A stretch of 64,000 bases of DNA from Sphingobacteriaceae bacterium (GCA_002319075.1 NVQB01000001.1:4588001-4652000); one strand, 5' to 3'. Shown: positions 9,373 to 18,644, counted from the first letter of the stretch. Translations and numbers: made by a program. Notes: a model not told the origin generated them from the sequence alone.

Positions 9373-10221
9373 ATGAAAGTTCTAGTGACGGGCGCGACAG
9401 GAGGTTTAGGAACACTGATTGTAAATAATCTATTGAGTCGTGGAATCGAAGTTGTTGCAACATCCAGAGATCAAGCGAAGGCTGAAAAAAGTGACTTTTT
9501 TAATAAGGTGATATTTAAGGCTTACAGCATTGAGAACAATCCAAGAGAAGATCTTTACGCATATTTTGAAAAACCAGACGCACTCATTCATTGCGCCTGG
9601 GATAAGTTGGGAGCTGCCGAATATAAAAACCCCATGCACACACAGGTGATCCTTGGGCAGCATAAAGACTTTCTGAAAAATCTTTTACAAAATGGATTAA
9701 AAGATATTACTGTGATTGGAAGCGTTTACGAGTATGGAATTACCGAGGGAGAATTATCAGAAGATATGCCTTCGGAGCCCACGGTAGAATATTCCATAGC
9801 CAAAAATTTACTGCGGGAGTTCCTGCAGGAAGAACAAGCAAATTTTGATTTTGTATTAAAATGGATGCGTGTGTTTTATGTGTTTGGTGAAGTAAAGGGC
9901 AGAAAAAATCTTTATACTTTATTAGCCGAAGCCGTAAATAGAGAAGACAAAACATTTAATATGTCAGGCGGCCAACAAACACGCGACTTCCTTACTTCAG
10001 AAGAAATTGCGGATATTATTGTTCGTGCCTCTATTCAAAAAGAGGTAAATGGTATTATTAACTGTTGCAGCGGCAAACCAGTGGTGTTGATAGATATTAT
10101 CCAGGATTATATCAAAAAACACAATTCAAGCATTGAATTGAACTTAGGATTTTATCCTTATCCGGACTATGAACCTATGCATACATGGGGTTCGGTCGAA
10201 AAATTGAATAAGATAAAATAG
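9373..10221 (+). CDS. NAD(P)-dependent sugar epimerase/reductase (extended SDR)
   Basis: 282 residues, slightly short for the family. The N-terminal dinucleotide motif is VTGATGGLG (residues 5-13), and the catalytic YxxxK is YSIAK. GSVYEYG resembles the Ser/Thr-containing segment before the catalytic Tyr. The protein is an extended short-chain dehydrogenase acting on nucleotide sugars. Coming right after an RmlC-like epimerase, it is a good candidate for the 4-ketoreductase that finishes a CDP-6-deoxyhexose. Its stop codon lies inside a perfect hairpin shared with the convergent adhesin gene. Confidence 0.8.
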   Translation: MKVLVTGATGGLGTLIVNNLLSRGIEVVATSRDQAKAEKSDFFNKVIFKAYSIENNPREDLYAYFEKPDALIHCAWDKLGAAEYKNPMHTQVILGQHKDFLKNLLQNGLKDITVIGSVYEYGITEGELSEDMPSEPTVEYSIAKNLLREFLQEEQANFDFVLKWMRVFYVFGEVKGRKNLYTLLAEAVNREDKTFNMSGGQQTRDFLTSEEIADIIVRASIQKEVNGIINCCSGKPVVLIDIIQDYIKKHNSSIELNLGFYPYPDYEPMHTWGSVEKLNKIK

Positions 10222-10241
10222 GTAAATTTTATTTACCTATT
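10217..10241. terminator. Perfect hairpin over two convergent stop codons
   Basis: AATAGGTAAAT, a TTT loop, then ATTTACCTATT: an 11-bp perfect stem. It covers the TAG of the plus-strand reductase (10219-10221) and the TAA of the minus-strand adhesin (10233-10235), so it probably acts as a compact bidirectional terminator. The stem is AT-rich and the following U-tracts are weak. Confidence 0.5.
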
Positions 10242-11636
10242 CTTTATTAACTTAATATTCTCCGTTCCATTCTCAGAAGATAATCTCGCGAAATAAACCC
10301 CGCTAGGATAAGACGCGATATCTATTTCAATATTTTCATTAAAAAATTTCTTTTCGAAAACTAATTTTCCGTCAGTACTTTTTACCTGCACAGAATAGGA
10401 ACCTTTAAGGTTTGTTTTGTAATAACCATTTCCAGGATTCGGGAAAATTGCGGAACTATTATTTTTTTCTAAATCCTTTATGTCGGTGCACTTTGACACG
10501 CTAATGTTAACTGTAGAGTTTAAAGCGCAGCCAGATGAATGTTGGGCGTTGATTATGTAAATTGTAGATACGCTGGGAGTTACAGTCAATAAACTTCCCG
10601 TTTGTGAACCGGGCATCCATGTATACGTGGAGGCTCCTGATACTGTTAATGAAACCGTTTGTCCAGTGCAAATTGTATTGCTATTACCAGATAATGAAAC
10701 CTGAATCGAACTCACATTTACTGCCAGTGACGATGATGATCGAGCACCGCAGCTACCACTTACCGATACGCTTATTACTCCTGAGTTTATACCACTTGTA
10801 GCCAATAGTGTGTTTGTACTTGAACTTCCTGTCCAGCCAGATGGCAAACTCCAGGTATACGATCCGGTGCCCATAGGCGTTACGCTATAAACAGACTGGG
10901 CAGATTGGCAGGGCGCAGTGTTTCCGAAAATGGGTGCTGAGCATGCGTTGTATAGCTGCTGAATATCAGCAAGGCTTAAGGCTCTGTCGTAAAGGTAAAA
11001 GTCATCCAGATCCCCCGAAAAAAATCTTGTCTGGGCATCATGTATTTTACCAATCGATATAGGAAACATAGAGCCTGTGTTGATGGTCTGGGTAGAGCCG
11101 GTTATAACACAAGTAATACTGGATAATAATATAGCATCTACATAAAAATCAACAGAGCTGAGTTGAATTCCTATTGAGGAGTTTAACACCGCCACAATAT
11201 GATGCCATTGCCCATCAATGATACATGAATTGCCCCTAGTCAGAGCCTGATTATTAACGTCTATTCCAACTCCGGTGCAATTATAATTGTATTGAAAGCC
11301 AATTGCTTCACCAGCAGTTCCATTACCATAGGCAAATAAACACATCAGGTTTGTATTTGTAGTTTTTGCCCAGAAAGACAAAGAACGGGATGCACTGCCG
11401 GTTGGCCCGGCGCTTAACATGGAAATATAATCACTTGTCCCGTTAAAATGGTAGGCGCTATTTGGATTTCCACACCTGTCGTTTGTGAGAGTTGCACCTG
11501 AAACCGTTCCATGATTTAAATTTAAAGAAATATCATTAGCATTTCCAGAAAAAGGCCATGCTCCAACCAATCCTGAAGAAGGAATTTGTGATTTAACGAG
11601 TAAGTTTAAAGTGAGGAAAAAAATAGTTATTCTCAT
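10233..11636 (-). CDS. Secreted LamG-domain adhesin with T9SS type-A sorting domain
   Basis: 467 residues with a signal peptide at 1-17. Residues about 20-230 form a concanavalin/LamG-3-like jelly roll (GLVGAWPFSGNANDISLNLN, AYHFNGTSDYISM, FFSGDLDDFYLYDRALSLAD). Two Ig/PKD-like repeats follow, each with paired cysteines. The last 75 residues, from about NNSSAIFPNPGNGYY to ENIKLIKNR, are a type-A T9SS sorting domain (Por_Secre_tail): NP.NG, then V.STDGKLV, then YPSGVYFARL. The protein should cross the outer membrane by type IX secretion and stay at the surface, where LamG folds usually bind sugars. It lies antisense inside the sugar locus. Confidence 0.88.
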   Translation of the reverse strand: MRITIFFLTLNLLVKSQIPSSGLVGAWPFSGNANDISLNLNHGTVSGATLTNDRCGNPNSAYHFNGTSDYISMLSAGPTGSASRSLSFWAKTTNTNLMCLFAYGNGTAGEAIGFQYNYNCTGVGIDVNNQALTRGNSCIIDGQWHHIVAVLNSSIGIQLSSVDFYVDAILLSSITCVITGSTQTINTGSMFPISIGKIHDAQTRFFSGDLDDFYLYDRALSLADIQQLYNACSAPIFGNTAPCQSAQSVYSVTPMGTGSYTWSLPSGWTGSSSTNTLLATSGINSGVISVSVSGSCGARSSSSLAVNVSSIQVSLSGNSNTICTGQTVSLTVSGASTYTWMPGSQTGSLLTVTPSVSTIYIINAQHSSGCALNSTVNISVSKCTDIKDLEKNNSSAIFPNPGNGYYKTNLKGSYSVQVKSTDGKLVFEKKFFNENIEIDIASYPSGVYFARLSSENGTENIKLIKNR

Positions 11637-11752
11637 GGGATTTTTTTGTTAAATGTAATGCTTTTTCGATTTACCCAACCACTTTTTTTGATAACCCACC
11701 ATTCCTTGAAAGATTTTTGGTTTAAATTCTTATATTCGCTTTTTAAAATTTT

Positions 11753-12523
11753 ATGAAAGTTGTAATACTAGCGGGCGGACTTGGAACAAGACTCTCGGAA
11801 GAAACAGACATTAAACCAAAGCCAATGGTAGAGATTGGCGGTAAACCAATTTTATGGCATATCATGAAAATATATTCACATTATGGTTATAATGAGTTTG
11901 TGATTTGCCTTGGTTACAAGGGTCATGTTATAAAAGAATTCTTTTCGAATTTTTTCCTTCATAGTTCTAATGTAACTATTGATTTAGCAAATAATAAAGT
12001 AGAAGTCCATAATTCGGAAGCGGAGAACTGGAAAATTACTTTGGTGGATACAGGTAAAGAGTCTATGACAGGGGGCCGTATTAAACGCATTAAAGACTAT
12101 GTGAATGATTCAACCTTCATGCTCACTTATGGTGATGGTGTAAGTAATATCAATATCCCTGAACTTGTTGAATTTCATAAAAAAAGCAAAAAGGCGGTAA
12201 CGGTTACTGCTGTGCAGCCAGAGAGCCGTTTTGGTGTTTTGGATATTAATGCCGATAATGAGGTAAAATCATTCATGGAGAAACCAAAAGGAGAGAGTGG
12301 TTGGATTAATGGCGGATTTTTTGTTTGCGAACCGGCTATTTTTAAATATATAAAGGGAGATGACACGATTTGGGAGAGGGAACCTTTAGAAAATATTGCT
12401 AAGGATAAAGAGATTGCCGCATTTAAACATTTTGGGTTTTGGAAACCTATGGACTCGCTGAAAGATAAACAGGATTTGAACAAATACTGGGATACAAATA
12501 AAGCAGAGTGGAAAATCTGGTAA
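11753..12523 (+). CDS. rfbF: Glucose-1-phosphate cytidylyltransferase
   Basis: 256 residues, the normal length. The N-terminus carries the nucleotidyltransferase signature LAGGLGTRLSEET, followed by KPKPMVEIGGKPILWHIM and the RfbF-typical YSHYGYNEFVICLGYKG. It makes CDP-glucose from CTP and glucose-1-phosphate, the first committed step of CDP-6-deoxy and CDP-3,6-dideoxyhexose synthesis. RfbG follows 32 bases later. A near-match to the -7 element (TATATTCG) lies about 20 bases upstream of the ATG. Confidence 0.95.
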   Translation: MKVVILAGGLGTRLSEETDIKPKPMVEIGGKPILWHIMKIYSHYGYNEFVICLGYKGHVIKEFFSNFFLHSSNVTIDLANNKVEVHNSEAENWKITLVDTGKESMTGGRIKRIKDYVNDSTFMLTYGDGVSNINIPELVEFHKKSKKAVTVTAVQPESRFGVLDINADNEVKSFMEKPKGESGWINGGFFVCEPAIFKYIKGDDTIWEREPLENIAKDKEIAAFKHFGFWKPMDSLKDKQDLNKYWDTNKAEWKIW

Positions 12524-12555
12524 GAATTTCATAAATAAGTAATCGCGTTCAAATT

Positions 12556-13623
12556 ATGACAGATCTGTTTTCCGGCATTTACAAGGGTAAGAAAATTCTG
12601 GTAACTGGTGACACCGGCTTTAAAGGCTCGTGGATGTGTATCTGGCTTAAAGAATTGGGGGCTGAAGTATATGGGTATGCCTTACCTCCCTTAACTGCCA
12701 AAGATAATTTTGTATCAACAGGCCTTGAAAATAAAATTCATCACCAAGACGGGGATATCCGAGATCTTACAAAGTTGAAAAAATATTTTGCTGAGGTGAA
12801 GCCTGACATAGCGTTTCACCTGGCCGCGCAACCGCTTGTTATTGAATCTTATCATAACCCCCATTATAATTTTGAAACAAATTTAATGGGTACAGTTAAC
12901 TTTTTTGAAGCTGTAAGAGCATGTGATTCTGTAAAAGTGGCTATAAATGTTACCACAGATAAATGTTATCAGAACAATGAATGGATATGGGGTTACAGAG
13001 AAAATGATCCCATGGGAGGGGATGATCCATATAGCGCCTCAAAAGGGTGTTCCGAATTAATAACCAATTCTTACATAAAATCTTTTTTTACAACAGAAGG
13101 CAGCGCTCAGGTAGCTTCGGGAAGAGCGGGGAATGTTATTGGTGGTGGCGATTGGGCTGAAAACAGAATTATTCCGGATATTATAAGGGCTTATCAGTCA
13201 AACCAAACAGTTATTATAAGAAATCTGGATTCAGTAAGACCCTGGCAGTTTGTTCTTGAACCCATTTACGGCTATTTAAAACTTGCTCAGAAATTATTTA
13301 ACGAGGGCAAGAAATTTAGCGGGGGCTGGAATTTCGGTCCTTCGGCTTTTGAAAACTATAGTGTTGGAGATGTTGTAGCCGAAGTTAAAAAAATTATTCC
13401 TTCGGTAAAAATAGACGCTCCGGAAATGAAGGGGAAGAAGCATGAGGCTGGTTTATTAAAGTTAGATATTACCAAGGCAGTCAATTTTCTTGACTGGAAA
13501 CCTAAATTAAATTTTGAGCAAACCATTCAATATACTCTTGATGGATACCTTGATGAAATAAATGCGGTTGATAATTTATATTTGAGAAGAGCTTCTCAGC
13601 TAGAGATGTACTGCAGTTTATAA
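12556..13623 (+). CDS. rfbG: CDP-glucose 4,6-dehydratase
   Basis: 355 residues, full family length. Cofactor motif VTGDTGFKGSW (residues 16-26), catalytic TTDK (133-136) and YSASK (159-163). It converts CDP-glucose to CDP-4-keto-6-deoxyglucose and works directly after RfbF. The C-terminus is intact (RRASQLEMYCSL). Immediately after its TAA, in the same reading frame, lies the remnant of a T9SS sorting domain (13624-13857). No CDP-4-keto-6-deoxyglucose 3-dehydratase (RfbH/DdhC) is seen in the window. Confidence 0.95.
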   Translation: MTDLFSGIYKGKKILVTGDTGFKGSWMCIWLKELGAEVYGYALPPLTAKDNFVSTGLENKIHHQDGDIRDLTKLKKYFAEVKPDIAFHLAAQPLVIESYHNPHYNFETNLMGTVNFFEAVRACDSVKVAINVTTDKCYQNNEWIWGYRENDPMGGDDPYSASKGCSELITNSYIKSFFTTEGSAQVASGRAGNVIGGGDWAENRIIPDIIRAYQSNQTVIIRNLDSVRPWQFVLEPIYGYLKLAQKLFNEGKKFSGGWNFGPSAFENYSVGDVVAEVKKIIPSVKIDAPEMKGKKHEAGLLKLDITKAVNFLDWKPKLNFEQTIQYTLDGYLDEINAVDNLYLRRASQLEMYCSL

Positions 13624-13857
13624 TTAAATCGAAGCAACTTTGCCGCCCTCCGGGTAGCGGACCTTACCATCTATAATCGTTGGGGAAATGTAGTATATCG
13701 CAATAAAAATTACGATAACAGTTGGAACGGTAAGGCAAATGTTTCTACACTGAAATTCGAAAATGGACTACTACCTGAAAGAACTTATTATTACACACTT
13801 CTGATCGAAGAAGGTGCAAAGAAAAATTATCATGGATTTATAGTCATACGAAATTAA
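13624..13857 (+). pseudogene. Remnant of a gliding-motility/CHU_C-type T9SS sorting domain
   Basis: This stretch reads without stop for 77 codons after the rfbG stop, in the same frame, with no start codon of its own near the homologous part. From about 13660 it encodes DLTIYNRWGNVVYRN, then NSWNGKANV, then ERTYYYTLLIEEG, then HGFIVIRN and TAA. That is the C-terminal part of the type-B T9SS sorting domain (gliding-motility C-terminal/CHU_C), the same pattern as the end of the giant PKD protein at 54836 (IYDRWGHQVF, VWNG, TYTWK). The usual preceding 'FTPNGDGVND' is gone. It looks like the 3' stump of a large adhesin gene lost by recombination or insertion. Confidence 0.8.
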
Positions 13858-13875
13858 ACAAAAGATTACCCGAAC

Positions 13876-14760
13876 TTAGTTAGTAGGTCTTTTGTGTTTC
13901 CACCTTTTATGTGTCCATAACCAGGTGTAGGGCTGTTCTATAATATTTTTTTCGAGAGCTTTTGCATGAAGTTCAGAGATAGCCCCATCCGGAAGTTCAT
14001 TTGGAGTTTCTGTGATAATTATAGCATCCATTTCGTAATAGCCTCTTCTTAATTTCTTTACCGGAACATAAATCATCGGGTAATTAAATTTTTTCGCAAG
14101 TTTTTCTGGGCCATTAAAAACAGGAGTGTCCTGGTTTAAAAAGGTGGTCCAGTAGGCGCTTTCGGGCGGCGGCGTTTGATCGGCGATTAACCCAACCGTT
14201 GTGGGAATATTTTTTTGTTTAAGACCAAGTAGTTCGCGGTAAAGATTTTTCATAGCTACAATGTTTCCACCTTTTCGTCCACGTAGTTTCAACATAAAAG
14301 CGTCAAAGCTTTTGCTGCTTAAAGGATGGTAAACGCCGGTAATAAGCTGGTCGAAATAAAATTGATGAGCGATGGCGCCCCATTCCCAGTTTCCGCAATG
14401 TCCCATCACTCCTATGATGCTTTGTTTCCTGGCTTCATAATTTTCAATTATTGCAATACCGTTCGCTGTAAAGGCGAAACGTTTTTTAAACTCGGCGTCT
14501 GAGATCGTCATAAGTTTTAAGATCTCAAAAATAACGTCACAGAAATGTTTGTAAAACTGTTTACTGATTTTTTTTATTTCTGCGTCCGATTTTTCAGGAA
14601 AAGAATTTTTCAGATTTTGGAGAACTACTTTTTTGCGGTAACCTACAACATAATATACTAGTACATAAAGTTTCCAGCTGAAAATATGGTGCAGCCAGAA
14701 CGGTAAAACGGAAATAAAGTAGAGTAGAGGCAGTACGAATATTTTAAAAAGCCAGCTCAC
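13876..14760 (-). CDS. Lysophospholipid/lipid A acyltransferase (LpxL/HtrB-like)
   Basis: 294 residues starting at GTG 14760, whose G is shared with the TAG of the upstream LOG-family gene (TAGTG). The catalytic HX4E is His121-Glu126 in HCGNWEW; a second block, LIADQTPPPESAYW plus FNGPEKLAKKF, is typical of LpxL-type enzymes. An N-terminal hydrophobic segment (about 5-35) anchors it in the inner membrane. It should transfer an acyl chain to a lipid A precursor or related lipid. The overlapping start implies translational coupling to the LOG gene. Confidence 0.88.
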   Translation of the reverse strand: MSWLFKIFVLPLLYFISVLPFWLHHIFSWKLYVLVYYVVGYRKKVVLQNLKNSFPEKSDAEIKKISKQFYKHFCDVIFEILKLMTISDAEFKKRFAFTANGIAIIENYEARKQSIIGVMGHCGNWEWGAIAHQFYFDQLITGVYHPLSSKSFDAFMLKLRGRKGGNIVAMKNLYRELLGLKQKNIPTTVGLIADQTPPPESAYWTTFLNQDTPVFNGPEKLAKKFNYPMIYVPVKKLRRGYYEMDAIIITETPNELPDGAISELHAKALEKNIIEQPYTWLWTHKRWKHKRPTN

Positions 14761-15473
14761 TAGAAATTTGGTTTGAGTAGATATTTGCTGTAAAAATCAA
14801 CAATGTGTTTTGCCGCATCTTCGGCTGTATCCACGATTTTAAAAAGATCAAGATCTATCGCGTTAATATTATGCTCCTGATCGAGCATGGTGTTTTTCAT
14901 CCATTCAATCATTCCTTTCCAATAATCGCTGCCCACTAATACAACCGGAAACTGTGCAATTTTATTGGTCTGAACGAGGGTCAAAGATTCAAATAATTCA
15001 TCCATGGTTCCAAATCCCCCGGGCATACCAATAAATCCTTGCGAGTACTTAAGAAAGATTGTTTTGCGTACAAAGAAGTAGTCAAAGTTGATAGACTTGT
15101 CGGTATCAATGTAATCGTTATTGGATTGTTCAAAAGGCAATACAATATTTAAACCTACCGATTTCCCTTCACCCCTGCGAGCTCCTTTATTAGCGGCTTC
15201 CATAATACCCGGACCACCACCTGTAATAATACCATAGCCTTCTTTTACCAATCTAAAAGCTATTTCTTCTGCCAACTGATAATATTTATTTTCAGGTTTG
15301 GTGCGTGCGCTTCCAAAAATAGAAACACAAGGTCCGATACGACTCATTTTTTCAAAGCCTTCTACAAATTCGCTCATGATTTTAAAAATCTGCCAGCTGT
15401 TTTGTGCTTTGATGTCGTTCCAGTCTTTGTTTGCAAACGCGTCCCTGATTCTGTCTTCTCCTTCTGATGTCAT
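14760..15473 (-). CDS. LOG-family protein (TIGR00730 Rossmann fold)
   Basis: 237 residues. Both family signatures are present: GGGPGIMEAANKGA (from residue 85) and PGGFGTMDE (151-159), which form the nucleotide-phosphate site of lysine-decarboxylase-like LOG proteins. Many of these hydrolyse nucleoside 5'-monophosphates to base and ribose-5-phosphate (cytokinin riboside 5'-monophosphate phosphoribohydrolase activity). Whether this one acts on cytokinin-type or ordinary nucleotides is unknown. An extra N-terminal stretch of about 45 residues precedes the Rossmann core. Overlaps the acyltransferase start by one base. Confidence 0.88.
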   Translation of the reverse strand: MTSEGEDRIRDAFANKDWNDIKAQNSWQIFKIMSEFVEGFEKMSRIGPCVSIFGSARTKPENKYYQLAEEIAFRLVKEGYGIITGGGPGIMEAANKGARRGEGKSVGLNIVLPFEQSNNDYIDTDKSINFDYFFVRKTIFLKYSQGFIGMPGGFGTMDELFESLTLVQTNKIAQFPVVLVGSDYWKGMIEWMKNTMLDQEHNINAIDLDLFKIVDTAEDAAKHIVDFYSKYLLKPNF

Positions 15474-15513
15474 TAACTAGTTTATAGTTTAAAGTTTATA
15501 GTCGATAGCCAAT

Positions 15514-15567
15514 AGTCAATATTAAACAGTTAGTACACTACTTCTTTCTAACTATTTACTATTGACT
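15514..15567. repeat. Imperfect inverted repeat between LOG and prfA genes
   Basis: AGTCAATATTAAACAGTTAG (15514-15533) pairs with 15548-15567 at 18 of 20 positions, with a 14-base loop. Short direct echoes of 'AATAGTCAATA' and 'TATAGT' lie around it. There is no T-run, so it is not a classic terminator; it may be a member of a dispersed intergenic repeat family, or an mRNA processing hairpin downstream of prfA. Confidence 0.5.
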
Positions 15568-15575
15568 GTTAGTTT

Positions 15576-16652
15576 TTAATTCTCCAATCCCCCTTCTTTC
15601 ATACGTTCGGCATTTTCCGCGAATTGAAGTTTGTCAATCATCTCTTGTATGTCACCACTCATAAAACCAGTGAGGTCGTAAAGCGTTACATTGATACGGT
15701 GATCGGTTATGCGGTTTTGGGGATAGTTATACGTTCTGATCTTTGCACTTCTGTCTCCGGTACTCACCATGGTTTTTCTACGCTTGGTAGTTTCTTCCAG
15801 ACGTTTCTGATATTCGATGTCGTAAATTTTCGAACGTAACATTTGCATCGCTTTTTCACGGTTACCGAGTTGATTACGTTCTGTTTGACAAGTAACAACG
15901 ATGCCTGTGGGCTTATGTGTAAGAATAACCTTACTTTCTACCTTATTTACATTTTGCCCGCCGGCCCCGCCACTTCGCGCAGTTGCCATGTCGATATCAG
16001 AATCCTTTACATCTACATCCAGTTCTTCGGCTTCGGGCAGCACAACAAGAGAGGCCGCTGAGGTATGCACGCGTCCCTGTGCTTCGGTTGCAGGAACACG
16101 TTGTACACGGTGAACACCACTTTCAAATTTCATGGTTCCGTATGCACCGCTTCCTTTTACATTAAAAACAATTTCCTTAAAGCCTCCCATAGTGCCGGGA
16201 CTAGAGTCCACGACTTCCAGCTGATATCCTTTTTTCTCGCAAAAGCGTGAATACATTTCAAAAAGATTTCCAGCAAATATGGCAGCTTCGTCACCACCGG
16301 TTCCACCACGAAGTTCCATCACACAATTTTTAATGTCTTCCGGATCTTTTGGTATGAGGAGTAAACGAATTTCTTCGGTCAGTTTTTCTTCTCTTTCACG
16401 ATTCTCTTCCAGTTCAGCTTTCGCCATATCTAAAAAGTCTTTGTCCTTCTCGGTAGCAAGTACTTCTTTAGCACTTTCCATATTGGAAAGAACTTTTTTG
16501 TATTCGTTAATGTGCGTTACAATTTCACCCAGTTCTTTATATTCAATATTTAATTTCTTAAATAATTTCATATCGCTGATCACCTTTGGATCTGCAAGCT
16601 TCAGCTCAACATCTTCGTAACGGCGTTTTATTTCTTCTAGCTTTTCTAACAT
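15576..16652 (-). CDS. prfA: Peptide chain release factor 1
   Basis: 358 residues, normal length. The peptidyl-tRNA hydrolysis motif GGQ is at 231-233 ([15 protein letters not shown]). The stop-codon-reading PAT tripeptide is at 187-189 ([16 protein letters not shown]), which marks it as RF1 (UAA/UAG) and not RF2, whose motif is SPF. It releases the finished peptide on the ribosome. It transcribes away from the DUF2142 genes. Confidence 0.97.
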   Translation of the reverse strand: MLEKLEEIKRRYEDVELKLADPKVISDMKLFKKLNIEYKELGEIVTHINEYKKVLSNMESAKEVLATEKDKDFLDMAKAELEENREREEKLTEEIRLLLIPKDPEDIKNCVMELRGGTGGDEAAIFAGNLFEMYSRFCEKKGYQLEVVDSSPGTMGGFKEIVFNVKGSGAYGTMKFESGVHRVQRVPATEAQGRVHTSAASLVVLPEAEELDVDVKDSDIDMATARSGGAGGQNVNKVESKVILTHKPTGIVVTCQTERNQLGNREKAMQMLRSKIYDIEYQKRLEETTKRRKTMVSTGDRSAKIRTYNYPQNRITDHRINVTLYDLTGFMSGDIQEMIDKLQFAENAERMKEGGLEN

Positions 16653-16781
16653 AGTAATTTTAGGAGTGTAAAGATAGGAAATTGCCCAATTCTTTTGGCT
16701 GTTTAGCTAAAAAATCCTAGTATTGAATTGCTGAAACAGTAAATTGACCGGAGGTCGCTGTAAAGCTTTATTCACCGCTAC

Positions 16782-18644
16782 ATGCCTGATTTTTTTCATA
16801 AAATAAAACCTCACTGCTTTTTTGTTTTTGCCGCCGTTTTATGTGAAATTTTGTTTAATTGGGTAACGCCGCCTTTGCAGTCGCCCGATGAATTCAATCA
16901 TTTTTACCGCGCTTACCAGATTTCGGAGGGGTATTTTTTGCCGCAACAAAAGCACTCTAGATTGGGAGGCGATATTCCTTATGATGTTTCTGATTTTGTG
17001 GCGCCTTTTAAAATGGCAAGCAGAGTACCTGAATTAAGGCCGGCCAGAAATGGTCACTCAGATTCTTTTCCAAATGCGGTGTCTAATCAAAGCGCCTTCC
17101 GCGATTTTCCCAATACCTCCTATTATTGTCCTGTATCTTATTTGCCGCAGGCTTTAATCCTTTTTGTATTTAAACAATCTAGTGTCTCAACCGCCACATT
17201 GTATTATGCGGGCCGGATTTTTATGTTTCTGGTATGCCTATTTGCTATGGCTTTTGTCATTAAAATTATGCCGGTTTATAAGTGGCTCTTTACTCTTTTG
17301 GCCCTGCTTCCCATGAACCTGTTTATTATGAACTCTTTCAGCGCCGACAATGTGACCAATATTTTGTCTTTTTTATTTATTGCGCTTGTTATTAAATCTG
17401 TTTTTGGTAAAGATAAGATCACCGATCAGATCCTTATCTGGCTGGTGGTTATAGCCGGTTTATTAGCTCTTGCCAAACTGGTATATGTAGCTTTGATTTT
17501 CTTGCTTTTTCTTATTCCTGGGCAAAAATTTAAGTCGGTTAAACAGCGTGTCGTCGCTATAAGCAGTGTTTTTGGTGTGTCGATTTTATTTTTTTTGTTT
17601 TGGTCGTCGGTTGTAATGAAAAACTACCTGTTGTATGACGAGTATGCCCCTGCTTACCGCAACGCCGCAACAATAGTGCCTGAAGCTAACTATTACGAAC
17701 AAAAAGCTTACATACTCAACCATCCAACTTATTTTCCGAAAGTGATTTGTAATACTGTTTCTAACCCGGATAAAACCTATTTGGCCACTTATATTGGTGC
17801 CTTTGGGGCTTTTTTAGATGTCACCCTTCCACTTTGGCTTATCGTTCTTTCTTACGGTGTAATTATTTTTGTAGCTTTTAGTGAGAAAAATGAATTGAGA
17901 TTTTCTGGACGTCAAAGGCTTGTTCTTTTTATAGCTGCGTTCAGCTGTTTTGTTTTACTCTTACTTTCTCAACACCTAACCTGGGATAGTGTTGGAAGCG
18001 GGCGTGTAGAATTACTACAGGGCCGTTATTTTGCACCTTTGTTTCCTTTAATATTTATGGCTTTGGGCAATCCTTTCCCGAAATTAAAATTTAAAGTCGC
18101 TGCCATGGTTGTAGTTTCAGTTTTTTGTTTGATGGCTTTTTCGGTGTGGGCACTTTACGAACGGTATATCTCTGACCCTTATGATGATGTAACGGTCATT
18201 ACCTGCGGGGCTGAACAGCTTGATGAATCAGGGAACTATAAAACCTCTTCTCCTGGTGTTTATCTCGAAGGCCGTTCCAATCAAACTTCTGTTGAAAAAA
18301 GAAACGGCAATTATTCCGCTGTAGTTTCACCAGCACTGCCTTATATTCTCACTTATGTTTTTAAAGGATTCCACACCGGAGATCTAATAGATATTAGTGC
18401 CTGGCAAAAAGGTGACGCTACTTTGTGCGTATTGGGAGGAAAAAAAGAGTGTGGCGATTTTTATAATGAATTCAGCGACGTGCAATACACTGATAGAAAC
18501 GGATGGATAAATCTGCATGGTATTTTCGTAATTGATTCTTCGTGCGATACTGTGAATGTTGGATTTTTTATGCGAAGTAAATCTAACCAAACAGCTTACG
18601 TAGATGATCTTACTTTTAAGCTGAAACGAAAATTGAAACCTTAA
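16782..18644 (+). CDS. DUF2142-like polytopic membrane protein, copy 1
   Basis: 620 residues with about ten hydrophobic segments from residue 10 to 460 and a C-terminal soluble domain of about 150 residues. The N-terminal loop has PPLQSPDEFNHFYRAYQISE, the DUF2142 hallmark, in which the acidic pair DE resembles the catalytic pair of GT-C glycosyltransferases; QGRYFAPLFPLIF near residue 415 is a second family block. The soluble tail ends in a beta-rich part (YVDDLTFKLKRK) that looks like a carbohydrate-binding or jelly-roll fold. Role: probably a membrane glycosyltransferase, by analogy only. A close paralogue follows 148 bases later. Confidence 0.75.
   Translation: MPDFFHKIKPHCFFVFAAVLCEILFNWVTPPLQSPDEFNHFYRAYQISEGYFLPQQKHSRLGGDIPYDVSDFVAPFKMASRVPELRPARNGHSDSFPNAVSNQSAFRDFPNTSYYCPVSYLPQALILFVFKQSSVSTATLYYAGRIFMFLVCLFAMAFVIKIMPVYKWLFTLLALLPMNLFIMNSFSADNVTNILSFLFIALVIKSVFGKDKITDQILIWLVVIAGLLALAKLVYVALIFLLFLIPGQKFKSVKQRVVAISSVFGVSILFFLFWSSVVMKNYLLYDEYAPAYRNAATIVPEANYYEQKAYILNHPTYFPKVICNTVSNPDKTYLATYIGAFGAFLDVTLPLWLIVLSYGVIIFVAFSEKNELRFSGRQRLVLFIAAFSCFVLLLLSQHLTWDSVGSGRVELLQGRYFAPLFPLIFMALGNPFPKLKFKVAAMVVVSVFCLMAFSVWALYERYISDPYDDVTVITCGAEQLDESGNYKTSSPGVYLEGRSNQTSVEKRNGNYSAVVSPALPYILTYVFKGFHTGDLIDISAWQKGDATLCVLGGKKECGDFYNEFSDVQYTDRNGWINLHGIFVIDSSCDTVNVGFFMRSKSNQTAYVDDLTFKLKRKLKP

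Noticed and set aside
13624-13857. Readthrough extension of RfbG
   Set aside because: RfbG is already full length; the extra codons match a secreted sorting domain, so a remnant is more likely than a functional fusion.
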